In this document: positions 51,501-62,593 of the stretch, one piece after another
How positions within the stretch are numbered: the first letter of the stretch is position 1
Layout of the letters: each line of letters begins with the position of its first letter
Origin: Tetrahymena elliotti 4EA
Taxonomy: Eukaryota > Ciliophora > Oligohymenophorea > Hymenostomatida > Tetrahymenidae
NCBI GenBank assembly: GCA_000231825.2
Contig: JH720313.1
Location: 189,522-253,521 of the forward strand
Length of the DNA stretch: 64,000 bases
Direction: 5' to 3'
Notes under the pieces: model-generated
The model's database searches: none
Seen by the model: the letters and a program-made list of their open reading frames with translations, nothing else
What the model was told of the DNA's origin: nothing
Position numbers and translations under genes: made by a program

Positions 51501-52640
51501 AAATAATTAAGTCTGAACAATAATAACAATATGCAAAATAGTTCTTTAAAGTTAAGTTTAAATAATGAAAGCGAAACCAAAAATAATAAAAAGAAGTTAG
51601 TGAATAAAAGACTGACTGCTGATGAAATGTAACTTAAAGAAATCTCACAAAAAATAAACCAAATTGAGCAAGCATTAAATTAAACCGAAATGCAATAAAA
51701 TGATCATTTTAAGATTGAATTTTCATGCACTTAGATATTTAAGTGTCTTTCTGAATGCTAAATTTAACAAATTCAAGAGAAATGGTTAGCTACTATTCGG
51801 TCAAGATTTTATGAAAGACTCAATACACAAATTCTCAAAGAAAAATATTCTTATGATATTTTTATTCAGTTTGATGTTGAAATAATTGCTTAGTAAATTT
51901 GTCTCATAGATCATTCTTTATTCTACAATATTAATATTTATGAATTATTTTAAGACAAGAGACTCAAATCATTTAATTTATTTTCATAATATGGCTAAAA
52001 AAAAAATCTAAATCTCGTTAAAAGAAGGTTTAACTTATTCACATACTTTATCATTTTCATCATATTATTGCAATCTTCATAATCGGAAATACTACAAATG
52101 TATGAAAAACTTCTACACTTAAGTGAAAAAGCTCTTGAATACTAAAATTATAATCTCTGTTTATAGATCTATTCTTCATTTAACTCAAGCATAATTTATG
52201 AAAAAATCAAGCAAGCCCAACAGCTATCTTCTTAATTATCAAAAAAGAGATTCTCCGTTTTAGAAAAAGCTATTGAATTCAATCGCTCATTTCATAACTT
52301 AAAGGAATCTATGAGCAAGGCTACTCCACCACTTGTACCAGCTTTAAATATAATAACTAGAGATCTTACTTTACTAGATCAGATTAAAGATGATTTCATC
52401 TAAATTCAACACTAACAACAAATTGATTTAGTCAAATTCGAAGAAATATCAAAGCTTTCATAAATCTTTTTTAATGTTAAGCTCCACAAATATCCATTTG
52501 TAATATATCCTGCAGTATATGACTTCTTTTCTACTTCATTTGAGAAATATATGGCCTAATATATAGACATGAAAGACATTTCAACAATAGAATTTAAGTT
52601 ATCTGAATTTGCAAAAAAGTAATCTTCTTCTAAAAATTGA
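48562..52640 (+). CDS. Ras-family guanine nucleotide exchange factor (RasGEF)
   Basis: Two exons (48562-48730, 48826-52640) with a 95-nt intron give 1,327 residues. A region near 385-480 fits the RasGEF N-terminal (REM) module: KCMHKYLLLYRAFQDESFF, NELVINTYDFL, FNRQFKCLEFCLKWITQRPF. The C-terminal ~300 residues fit the catalytic CDC25-homology domain: QFDVEIIAQQICLIDHSLFY, the helix IFIILLQSSQSEILQMYEKL, YNLCLQIYSSFNSSIIYEKI, and TPPLVPALNIITRDLTLLDQ, which matches the conserved P-iP-lg-yl-dl segment. The ~500 residues between are Ser/Asn/Gln-rich and presumably disordered. It should activate a Ras/Rap-like GTPase at a membrane. The catalytic helices are diverged, so activity is inferred from overall fit. 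Confidence 0.85.
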
Positions 52641-53154
52641 TGTTAGAAAAAGAGAGATAAAAATATTTTAAAAGCATCAAAGAATAAATAAAGAAAACAA
52701 AGATAAAAATAATAAAATAAATCAAAATATTTAAAATTACTAAAAAAGAAACTAACAAATAAGTAAATAAATAACAATAAAACTCCATAATTTATAATAT
52801 AAAATAATAAAATCTTATAAAACTTATTTAATATGAAAAATATTTATATAAAGAAACATTTTCTCCAAATCAACTAAGTATATATACATATTTATAATAA
52901 TATCTGCTAACATATACTTATTCTCTTTTACTCATACTATATATAGTATGCTGCCTTTTGTAAAATATCTCACTATAAAAATATTTATTTCAATCCTTTA
53001 CTTTCATTTTCATAATTCATTTTAATTAATTGTAGATGTAGTGGCAAAATTTAAGATAAATTAAGTATTTATTTTGAACGCTTTAAATGAATTCTTAGCT
53101 GGTTTTATTTGATTTTTTATCAACTATTAAAAAAATCAACTAATTATCAATCAT
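52641..53154. other. intergenic, AT-rich
   Basis: Separates the RasGEF gene and the next plus-strand gene. It has an A-rich left half and tandem TATA-like runs near 52860-52950. No gene is supported. Confidence 0.4.
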
Positions 53155-53775
53155 ATGATAAAAGTTAAATATTTTTTGATATTTTTACCACAAAATAATA
53201 ATACTATTCATTTAAATATCAAAAAAATAGATAAGAAACTAGTCTCAAATATGGGATAGTTAATGTGCAAACCTTCAAAGATTGAATAAAAATTAGAAAA
53301 AGAATCTTTAAAAAAAAAATAAATTTAAAAAGAATGCTATCCTTCACTTAATACTAAACTTAAAACTAACATAGAAGATAAGAGTAAAAACTAATTTGGA
53401 GATGATATAACTTTTTTATTGTATGATATTTCTAATACCGATTAAAAGCCTATTAAAATAAAGTATTTTCAAACAAAATTTGGTTTAAAGGAACTTTTAA
53501 TCTAAGTTTAAATACTATTTCCAAAGAGTTAAGCTTATTACATTAATGAAAATAAATTGGTAACACTTTTGAACTAAGAAAAACAATATATAGATATAGT
53601 TGATGTACTAAAAAATACTGATTTTTTATAACCAGATGGATAAAAATGTGCTTGCCCTTGTTTATATATCAATAAAGTAGAAAAAAATAAAATAAATGAA
53701 AATGAAATTATCAAAAAAATTTAAGAATTGAGAGTTTATCTAAAAGAAAAATAAAGTAAAAAAAAAGATGGATGA
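53155..53775 (+). CDS. unrecognised ~200-residue protein
   Basis: A single exon of 206 codons from an ATG to TGA. A better start may be the Met at 53251 (MGQLMCKPSKIEQ), where the composition becomes protein-like. The first part is Lys-rich. From about residue 90 there is a compact domain: FGDDITFLLYDISNTDQKPI, KYFQTKFGLKELLIQVQILF, NKLVTLLNQEKQYIDIVDVL. Next comes a Cys cluster (QKCACPCLYIN) and a charged C-terminal helix. The CxCxC cluster could bind metal, but one cluster alone is not enough to claim it. No family is recognised. The stop codon is embedded in a TTAG microsatellite. Confidence 0.65.
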
Positions 53776-53792
53776 GTTAGTTAGTTAGTTAG
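53774..53792 (+). repeat. TTAG tetranucleotide microsatellite
   Basis: About four and a half copies of TTAG directly overlap the stop codon of the preceding gene. Shorter TTAG arrays also occur near 54302 and 54680, and the complementary AACT-type array near 58930. These are simple-sequence repeats, not the ciliate telomere repeat. Confidence 0.8.
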
Positions 53793-54835
53793 CCTATCAA
53801 ACATGTTTTGCTTTTTTATTTTAAAAAGGAATTTTATTAATATCATAATTTATTTAATGAATTATATAAACTTTTGCAATTAGGAGAAGTAATTATTAAT
53901 CTAATAATTAATATTTTCTTTAGTGAAAAAAACTAAATTTATTTTTATATATAAATAGATATTTATTATTTTATAGAGTTTAAAATGTTTCTAAATTTTA
54001 CTTCATATTTATGAAATTTTTTAAATTATCTAGCATTTAAAGTTTTATTAAAATTATTGTGTGTATTTTTGAAGTCTTATTTACGAACCTAGAAGAAAAT
54101 ATATGTATTATTGAGATATTTTTATTTTTCATTTAATAAAGGTTTCTTTTGGTTTTTTAATTGTTTGAATTTCTTTTTAAGAACTAAAATTTATATAATT
54201 AAATGGTATTAAAAGTTATTTTTAAAATTATAGAATTGAATTCTATTGATTTATTTGGTATAGAAATAAAATTGAGATTATCCAATAAAAAATATTTTAG
54301 TTGTTAGTTAGTATTCCTTTATTTCTAACTTCAAAAATTAAATAATAATTTATGATAATAGAATTGCTAGATTTAGAAATATAAAGCAATAAATTTTTCT
54401 TACTCAAATATGAGGTTTTGCACTCACTCTCTTTAAAATATTTTTTAATATTCATATGATATTCTTGAATAGTTTTTGATGAAAATAATTATCAAATAAT
54501 TAATTTATTTGTATTTAGAATGAAAAATTATTTAAGATTATTTACAAAATTAAAAAAAAAGTAATAAAATCTTCTTTAAGTAATTTAAAAAATGTAAATA
54601 AAGCATTGGATATTTTAATAATTAATTTTTGTTTATTTTACTCCCCAATTTACCAATTTAGATAAAATGACTTATGTATGGTTAGTTAGTTAGTTATTAT
54701 AAAGATATTTTTAGAATAAAAAATTAATATTACTAAAATAGTAATATAAAATTCAAATATTAAAAATACGACTACAATTTCTAATTCTAGCTAATTTACT
54801 ATATTTAATAAATAAATCCTTTGTTATTTTACATA
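53793..54835. other. 3'-to-3' intergenic region
   Basis: A convergent gap of about 1 kb, AT-rich, with two small TTAG arrays. No coding signal was recognised. Confidence 0.45.
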
Positions 54836-56008
54836 TCAATTTTGTTAGTTTTAATTCCTTTAGTTAATTTTATCCTTAAAAGAAACAAATTATTTGACTT
54901 CTTTTGGATTCATGACTTCATTTACAGTAGTTTTTTGCATTTGAGCCATATTACTTTCATTTCTCAATTATAAGACAGTGTTCCCCACATCTAAATACTC
55001 AAGTTAATCATAACTTTCTTGACTTTTAAAAAAGAAGGGTCTTTTATATTTGGCAAGAACTTTGTTAAAATCATGTCTGTATATCATCTATTATTAAAAA
55101 TAGTAGTAAATCTATTTATATACTATAACCAATATAAAAAAATACGTCAATAGATTTAATTTAAAATTAAAATGGCTTTTCTTCTTCTGATTCTGACACT
55201 ATGGATAACCCCTTCAAGATGAACTTATCATATATGAAACTCTACATAAATTTCTATTTTATTTAAAAATTCATAAATACCACTTACTAAATTTCAAATT
55301 CTTACAGAAGAATCTTGTCCTTTAAGCTTTTCTACCAAAAATCTGCTAAATGGTATCTTACAAAAAATAATATTTAGTCCATATATATTATTAGATATAA
55401 TAATTTTATACTTCTACAGTTTGCCATTCTTATGTTGTGTCTATACTAAAAGCCTAAAAATAATATTAAATATTGAAATATATTTTTTTTAGAGATAGAC
55501 TAAATATAGATTTAATTAATTAAATAATACATAGGCATCGTGTAGCATATCGTAATCTGAACTACAAGTAATGTGCATTTTGTATAGATTACCATCTGTT
55601 TTTATTTTCATTCTTATCCCATTGTAATTTTTAACATTTAATCTTTGAAGAAACTTGATATTAAAAAATTATTTTTTTATGATTGTTTCAAAAAATTTAC
55701 ATCACAAGCTAAACCTACATACATTCTTTATTAAAGCAAGTTATTTCTTTCTTCTACTAATTTTCCTTTTACTTCAGCTGCATTTTTCAATAAAATATTT
55801 AATTGAAAATGGTGTTTTAAAAATCACATTATTTAAATTTACCATATTAGCCTTCTTCGCTAAAGGCGAGAGTTCCGTTTGACTCACCTCCAACTTACTC
55901 ATCTGTGGAAACAGCCCAATCATAAAAGAGGGCAGGAGAGTCAAATTTATAAAAAGGAACACAAAGATCTTTATATGATTCTTTCTCAAATTACTCAATG
56001 CTCTCCAT
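54836..56008 (-). CDS. CIA30-domain protein (complex I assembly factor, NDUFAF1-like)
   Basis: Seven exons (56008-55843, 55777-55719, 55653-55531, 55453-55412, 55356-55306, 55253-55146, 55087-54836) sum to 801 nt, or 266 residues. Introns are 52-77 nt. The CIA30 fold is recognisable along its length: YDWAVSTDEQVGGESNGTLA (the W...D...GG.S start), YNGIRMKIKTDGNLYKMHI, DTTQEWQTVEIPFSRFLVEK (EWQTVxIPF..F), KGQDSS, and FILKGLSIVSESEEEKPFQF before QIKSID. Relatives help assemble respiratory complex I in mitochondria, or act in other lumenal assembly steps. The apparent N-terminus (MESIEQFEKESYKD) is acidic and does not look like a mitochondrial presequence, so an upstream exon or another location is possible. 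Small exon 4 (42 nt) makes the gene unusually fragmented. Confidence 0.87.
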
Positions 56009-56680
56009 AGAATTTATATTTACTTTATAAAATTATGTAAGATATTTGCATTTTAGATGTAGTATTTATCATTTAAGATGGACATTAATTTAATAATAAA
56101 ATGAATCCGCATATTTTATATAATCTAGAAAGTGCTAAGATATTCTTTAATTTATTAATATACTCGCTTTTGTAAGTCCTTTCCATCTGATGTTAAGAGG
56201 AATAGTTATGTGATTTTTAATCGATTTAATTCTGTAGAAAAACTTGTAAAAAGAGTTATAATTATTAAGATTCTTCATTTAAGATATTCTTATGTAGCTA
56301 CTTGATTGTCTATCTATTTGCGATTCTTAAGCAGTATTAAATTTGTATATTGAAAGATATTACTTTAATAAATCTTAAATTTTGTTTATTTTTTGTTAAG
56401 AAATAACAAAGAAAAGAAATTAAATTTTAAGTATTTTGATATACTTCACTTAGTCATTGATAATTCATTCAAATTTGTTTATGTTCACTTTCTTCCTTGT
56501 AAAAATGAATCCAAGTATGTAAATTGTTGATAGCAAGATACTTTAGCTGTTTTTGATTTGAAAAATAGTTTTTCAAGTATCCTTAGTTTCTTTTTATTTT
56601 TTCGAATTTAGAATAATAAACGAGTAAGTGTTTGTTTTTGATCAAAAGAGACAAATCACAGGATTTTTCTGTATTTTTGA
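56009..56680. other. intergenic with GC-raised patch
   Basis: The promoter side of the CIA30 gene. A patch near 56160-56290 is GC-richer and partly open in frames on both strands, but no start, splice sites and stop combine into a believable gene. Confidence 0.35.
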
Positions 56681-57619
56681 TAATACTATCAATTAAAGGG
56701 AGAGGATAGACTAAATCTAGATTAAGAATTATAGAAAATTTATTCTATTTCTTCGAAATATTTTTACAATTAAATTTTTAGTTTAATTTCGAAATTCATC
56801 TATCCTCAAATCTAGAAAATAGATGATCCAGTAAATCTTCTTCATTATGAAAGCAAGAATCTGTTTTTTGAAAAAAAGCAAAGACTTTAATCTTATGTTT
56901 TACTAGCAGGTTTTAAAGTGTAATAATAAATACAAAAAATAAGACAAATTCAAAAATGTGAAGATTTTATTACGTCATAAGAATAGAATCAAACATTAAT
57001 CATATAAATAGACTTATTAATTATGAGGGCTTAAAATGATGAAAAATATATAATTTGTTTTTGGAATCCAATTCATAAGTTAGGAATCTTTCTAAATTGC
57101 AATAAAAAACAAAAGATTTAGCTTTACTTTTTTGAAAACATTCTAGTGAAATAACTGAAATCGTTTTTTAACATATGGATATTTAAAGGAGAATAATCTA
57201 AAATAAAATTTAAGAAAAATAAGTTATGTATACTTGGAAATAAAATCAGTATACGTTTGAATGGATTAATTCTTAAATAATTGTAGCGGCGTATAGTTGA
57301 AATTGAAAATTTAAGTAATTTATCAAAAATTTTTCAACTAGTTTAAAGGTTTTCAAAAGGAAAAGCAACTATTGTTGACTTTTCAAGTCATAAACTTAAT
57401 ATGTAATTTAGTAGATATATGCATAAAATAAATAATAAGGTGCTTAAAATAGAATTGAAAGTGATTTAATCACATAAATTTAGGTAGAAAAATAGTTTTG
57501 TGCATTCTAAATGCCACACATATTGCAAAATTTTCTAAGTGGGTGAATCAGCAGTAAATTAATTTGAGATTAAATTCAAGGCTAACTATTTTTAACTTAT
57601 AATTAATATTATAATGTGA
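56681..57619 (+). CDS. possible hypothetical protein, 5' end unresolved (weak)
   Basis: A plus-strand frame is open for 313 codons between TGAs. The first ATG is at 57023 (MRAQNDEKYIICFWNPIHKL). Some segments look protein-like (RRIVEIENLSNLSKIFQLVQ, FSKGKATIVDFSSHK), others are Lys/Ile/Phe-rich. With only TGA as a stop, a few frames of this length are expected by chance in 64 kb of such AT-rich DNA, and a second frame is open in the same area. The moderate GC content favours some kind of gene. No domain is recognised. Confidence 0.35.
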
Positions 57620-58116
57620 GTTGTCCTTTTTTATATGGTCTTTTTGTAAAAGAAATATATTGCAATTTGCAAGCATTTGTGATTTCTCATGTGTAGTTTT
57701 CTCATTTATATTAATTAATAATTTGTTATAAAGATAGATATCGCTTCCGCCATAGGGTAAGCTAAAATCAACCTAATCTTAGAGTTTAATTTATATGAAC
57801 ATGAAAAGAGTAGAAAGAAAATGATGATGGGGAGAGATGATAGATTGATAGACTGATAGAAAAATCAAAATAAGGAAAATTGGAAAATAATTAATTTTTA
57901 GAAAGAAAAAAATAATAAATTGAAAAAAAGGGGAAAAACTTATTTTATTAAGTCCTTAATCCAAGAGAGAAAAATTAAATTTTTATCACTCTTTTTAGAG
58001 AAGAAAGTGCTTTTACGCAAAATCAAAAATCCTCAAGAAAAAACTAACAAAAAGCAGCAAGCCTTTCCAAATAATAATAAGAAGAAGAAAAAACTTCGAA
58101 GCCTGCAAGAATCCTA
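57620..58116. other. intergenic and A/G-rich leader
   Basis: The right half (57880-58116) is purine-rich, with GAAGAAGAA-like runs leading into the ankyrin ORF. A frame with no ATG (57920-58120) ends in a TGA that overlaps the ankyrin start as ATGA. It is probably 5' leader rather than a separate gene. Confidence 0.4.
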
Positions 58117-58509
58117 ATGAATATTGACGAGATAAAATATGGCCTTTTTGTGAGTATTGTTGAAGACTAAAATTAACGTTTTATTAATTTATTTGAAAGA
58201 CAAAATGTAGACATTGATTCCTATTTAAACAAATATAATTGGACTGCCCTCTAAACTGCCGCTTATACCGGTAACTTAGAAATAGTTAACTATTTGCTCA
58301 GTAAAGGAGCTGACTTGACCATCACTAATAAGAGAGGTATGAGCGCCATGGATATGGCCATGTAAAGCGGTCACCTCCACCTTGTTGACTTACTTAATCC
58401 AACCAATTGCTGCTCTAATTATTCTAATTAGATCTCATCCTAATCTTCATCCTTTAATGATGACAACACCCTTCAGCTCTCCTATGATGAAAGCTCTTAT
58501 TCAAATTGA
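58117..58509 (+). CDS. small ankyrin-repeat protein
   Basis: A single exon of 130 codons. Two ankyrin repeats are visible: NWTALQTAAYTGNLEIVNYL with LSKGADLTITNKRG, then MSAMDMAMQSGHLHLVDLL. The first repeat has the TALxxAAxxGxLEIVxxLL core with His replaced by Gln. A Ser/Asn-rich tail ends at TGA. The protein is short for an ankyrin protein and may be a free two-repeat adaptor. Codon use differs from most of the window: many C-ending codons (GAC, GCC, ACC, CTC, CAC) suggest a highly expressed gene or a distinct origin. The ATG is the first in frame. The next ORF begins five bases after the stop. Confidence 0.8.
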
Positions 58510-58514
58510 AAGAG

Positions 58515-58925
58515 ATGATTAAATTATCTATCCTTTCTCAATCACTTAAAAATTCCAATTTCATCTTCTTTTTTACCCAACCCAAACTAATAAAGATTGA
58601 TAATAAATTAACACTTTTGCTGATGAAGAGTAAAATTGACAAAGCTATCTTAATAATTAAAGATATTTTCAAACAAACCAAATGGGAGGGAATCAGAATT
58701 CCTTTTAGCTTTTTTTAAAATGATTTAAGAAAGCATATTAATTATGAATAACTTTTGAGTTAAATTTTTTTGAAATTGATTCCCGTTAGAACTAAATTTT
58801 TCAAAGATGATTCAGCTGATTTATTGTCAGAACTCGACCTGAAAATGTGTTAAAATTGTATTTACTGCTATGTAACAAAATTTATATTTATTGCTTAGAA
58901 GCTTGAATGGTGGACTCTAAAGTGA
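58515..58925 (+). CDS. unrecognised ORF immediately after the ankyrin gene
   Basis: A frame of 136 codons whose ATG lies five bases after the ankyrin TGA, in another frame (reading frame shifted by two). The translation is mixed and protein-like in places (MKSKIDKAILIIKDIF, KQTKWEGIRIPFSFFQNDLR, DDSADLLSELDLKMCQNC), ending EWWTLK. It could be a separate short gene, a 3' exon joined by an unseen splice, or the continuation of the ankyrin protein across a sequencing or programmed frameshift. No domain is recognised. Confidence 0.45.
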
Positions 58926-60525
58926 TCATATTAACTAACTAACTAATCACGATTTATTAATAATTAAAAGATTATATATTAATAAAAATTGACTTATCAT
59001 GAATATCTCCTAAAAAGATAAATAAAAATATACATTCATAATATTAAGATGTACAAAGCTATTATTTAGTATTATTAATTATATTAATATTATATATACA
59101 ACTTTCTTATATTAGAATCTATTATACTCATCGCTTAATTTAATGTTTATAATACTCAATCTCCAAATTATATATTTGAATTATTCATAAAAAATCAATG
59201 AAATAGTTAAGACAAATAATATAAAAAAGATGAATCTTAAATACTTAATTCAAATAATATAAGAAAGTGAAATAAACAGGATTTTAAACACTCAAAATCT
59301 AAATACTTTAGCAAGTATACAAAGATACTATCAAAAATCCCCTTTTATTTAATTAGAAAATTATTTAAATAATTTATTAGCATATTTATGCTTTAGGATT
59401 ATGTTCATAAGTTTTAATTTAATTTCAATATGAAACAAACAAGCTTCTTAAAAATATTTAAGCATTGATATACTTTATGTATATATTCTATCTAAGTTAA
59501 TTTTTTAGAAAAAATTTTAATATTATTTATTTCATATTTATTTACTTCAAGTTAAGTAATTAATTATGTAAAATCTATGACAAGTAGATTTTTGTTAAAT
59601 ATTAATATACCTAAAATTTAAAAGATCATAATAGTTGTTTATTCATTAAATATTTAAGAACTATTAACACAAGATTTGATTAAAATATTTGATTTAGTTT
59701 TATTTAACATGTAAATTTACCAATTTTAGTAGATTTAAAATGTAAAAAAATTTTCTTTTTCTGCCAATTTTCTAGTAGTAAATATTTTAATATTGAAAAT
59801 ATAATTAATAATTAAATATTAATTTATAAAAAATAAATCTAATTTTTTTTATTAATCTCAAAATGTTTAAAATTTTTTTGAATTTATTATTTAGCCAATT
59901 TATATCACTATATGTTAGTATCTATTGTATAAATATTATTTTTTCTATTATTATGAAGATAAATATTTATTCTCTAATATTAAAATAATTTATCTCATTC
60001 TTAATTTGATATTATTTGCTTTTAAAAAAAGCTAAATTTAAATAATTTATAATATAAATTCAATAAAAATTTGAAAATTTCATCATAATATTTAAGGAAT
60101 ATTTACTTAACTCTTTTTAGAGTATTTTTAAAAATCAATATTTTGGTCATTTGCTTATTATTTATTGATAATTTTAAATTAATCAATAGTAAATATAAAT
60201 GAAAAAATGATAAAGAAATAATCAATTTTTTTAAAAGTTAGCTTTTTAAAAAATAAAAACTTTAAGATAACAAATGAAAATTTAAAGTTTATGTATACTG
60301 AAGGTATGTGAAGAAATATTTCAAGTGAATGGTATTTATTTTATTAACATAGGAACATTAGATAAAAAAATACCTCACAGTTTTAATCAATTTTAAAATA
60401 TTTATAAGGATATTGATTTATAATTTTGTTAACTTTAAGTTTAAATTTATTGAAAGTTTCCTTATTGCAGATAAAAGATTTTTGTTGTTGCGAATATAGA
60501 GAAATCGTTTTATTTAAGAAAAAAA
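58926..60525. other. intergenic, very AT-rich
   Basis: About 1.6 kb of almost pure A/T, starting with a small AACT microsatellite next to the preceding stop. No gene, RNA or repeat family is recognised. Confidence 0.45.
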
Positions 60526-62093
60526 ATGAAAATGAAATCTAAAAATTAACACAAAAAGTCTAAACCAAAAAACAATTGGAGTAGTCAAACGAAAGATTAA
60601 ATTATGAAAAAATAGATTCTTATTTTCTATAAAATTATTTGATTATTATTTATAAATAATATAGATTTTAGAGAGAAAAAAATTTTTTTAAATTGAAGCA
60701 GAAAAGAACAGAAAGATTATTTTTCTTGTCGGAAGAAGAAATATCAATCTATTAAAGAATAGCTCTATTATTGAATTTAAAGCAAAGTTAGTTTTAGAAG
60801 ATAAATTCAAAGATTAGAATAGCCAGAAAGAATTAGAATTATGTAGAAGAATTTAATTTATGATGATATTCTTCAAAGTAAACTTTGTCTCACTTTTTTT
60901 CAGTGATTTTTTCAGAATTAAAGAGAAGAAACATAAAACAAAATAAAAATTTTTATTGCCTTTTAACGATATGAAATGTATTAAAATTAAAAATAAATTA
61001 ATAATGTAAAGTATTTTGAGATGTTTCCGCATTTATTGCTTGATCAATACAATATGCAGGTGTCTCAGTGAAATAAATACATATAATAAATGAAAATGCA
61101 TGAGATAGTAAATCAAGAATATAAGTAAAGAAATGAAAATACAATTAAGTTTTTAATTTTTTTAATCACAATTAATGCTTATTACTTATCGTTAATAGAA
61201 AAATTAATGCATATTAATATAAAAGTAAATTTGCATTTTCAAGACACTCTGTGAGAAATATACTACTTAATATAATTATAAATCAGCAAGCAAGATAGAT
61301 AGATAGTCGCTCTTCAAATAAATAGAATAGATATCAAAAAGTAAATAGCCAAAACAGCAAAACTGAACAACTAGCTAATTTTCAAAATACTTCCATTCAA
61401 GCAATTTTTATCATCAAACTCTATTACGAAGTCTTCCATAAAAATGGGTTGATTGCTGTTCACAAAATCCTGAGCTGAAGTATATTACTATATTATTTGA
61501 ATATTGCATATAGAAAATTAAATATGGAAGTAGAAGTGTAAGACAATCTTCAAAGAACAACAATTAATTAAAACTAAGAGAAAATCGTTACCTTGGAGGC
61601 TGTTATAATCTATTACTGACCATTTACTGTAATTTAGAGTCCACATGGGTCATACTTTATTGTTTTCTTTAAAATAAAGTTTAGAAAATTCGATCAATAA
61701 AAATAGGCTTTAGTTAATTTCAGCATTGATTAGCAGTTGTATTGAAAATTAAAACAAAATGAAATAAGCATCAAATATAAATGTTATATTTAAAATTATT
61801 TTTTGGCTTTATAACATTTCCAGCTGACGCTTAAAATTTAAAACTGCTAACAGTGTAGAATAGCGTAAATAAAACTAAAATTTGTTTGATTGCTATAAAA
61901 CTATAAGTTGATTTTTACTTAGGTTAAAGGTCCACCCCAGACTTTTGAAGAGAAGAAGTCTGAGCATACTTTAAGTACCTTTTTCCCTTAGTTATTAGTA
62001 GAAGTGAACTTTGGTTAATCTGGAGAGCATCCGAAGCAGAAATACTACTTTAAACTAGGGTAACGACTTTTAGATATAAAAATAAATGGATGA
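60526..62093 (+). CDS. multi-exon gene, exon structure only partly resolved
   Basis: Several plus-strand segments look like true exons. These are MKMKSKNQHKKSKPKNNW at the proposed start; RKIIFLVGRRNINLLKNSSI with KELELCRRIQFMMIFFK (to about 60886); KIFIAFQRYEMYQNQK with KYFEMFPHLLLDQYNM (about 60921-61056); SRSSNKQNRYQKVNSQNS with IIKLYYEVFHKNGLIAVHKI (about 61290-61475); and MEVEVQDNLQRTTINQNQEK (about 61525). The last exon, from about 61923, follows a good TTTTTACTTAG acceptor: VKGPPQTFEEKKSEHTLSTF, PQLLVEVNFGQSGEHPKQKY, LLDIKING, TGA. I could not find a single splice plan that joins all of them, so this may be one gene or two. No family is recognised. Confidence 0.5.
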
Positions 62094-62320
62094 TTAATTG
62101 GATTCAAATTAATTAATTAAGTCAACACTATTTTTGTATTATTTTGCAAGAAAAAAAGAAGTAAAATAACAAAGAAACAAGAAACACTGTATATGAATAG
62201 AATAATACACACTCATTCATAAACCAAATCAAATTTTATGCGAAAAAATTAACAAAGTTTATTCAAATTCTAAATCTATAAAAAACATTATATTTTACCC
62301 TTAACACCTAGCAGAAAAGT

Positions 62321-62593
62321 ATGCTTGTGTTTTTTGCTTTATTATTTCATCTTACATTGAGCTACAGCATGATTTACTTTGATACATAGAGCAGTATTGT
62401 AGAGGAATTTTTGGCTGTTTAATTTAGAATCAAAAAAATATTAATTGCCTGATTTCCCATCTCAAAGATGAAGTAAAAAGGAAAAGAAAGGAATTTTTTT
62501 ACTTCCGAAGCCTCTAGACCTGTCAATGCACATGTTTAGCCAAATGTGAGATTAAAAAATGTGAGCTATATTAAGGCGATAGCTAAAATGTGA
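62321..62593 (+). CDS. small secreted protein (signal peptide)
   Basis: Two exons (62321-62416, 62468-62593) around a 51-nt intron encode 73 residues. The N-terminus MLVFFALLFHLTLSYSMIYF is a convincing signal peptide with cleavage plausible after the Ser/Tyr region. The mature part is small and basic (MKQKGKERNFFTSEASRPVN, then AHVQPNVRLKNVSYIKAIAK). An alternative donor at GTAGAG, 24 nt earlier, also keeps phase. The intron acceptor (TTTCCCATCTCAAAG) is good. Function is unknown; short secreted basic peptides in ciliates include pheromones and granule contents, but there is no cysteine pattern to support either. Confidence 0.5.

Noticed and set aside
53775..53795. TTAG array considered as telomeric sequence
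   Set aside because: The ciliate telomere repeat in this group is GGGGTT; this is a simple tetranucleotide microsatellite inside the window.
55774..55998. ORF resembling a signal peptide (MSNLRKNHIKIFVFLF)
   Set aside because: The CIA30 exon is read in a different frame on the same strand (YDWAVSTDEQVGGES), which matches the family; the hydrophobic ORF is a shadow and runs into intron 1.
61600..61790. Frame reading FRVHMGHTLLF, considered as ribosomal protein uS2
   Set aside because: Only a VH-GH-like motif matches; the rest has no uS2 features and two other frames in the same stretch are equally open.
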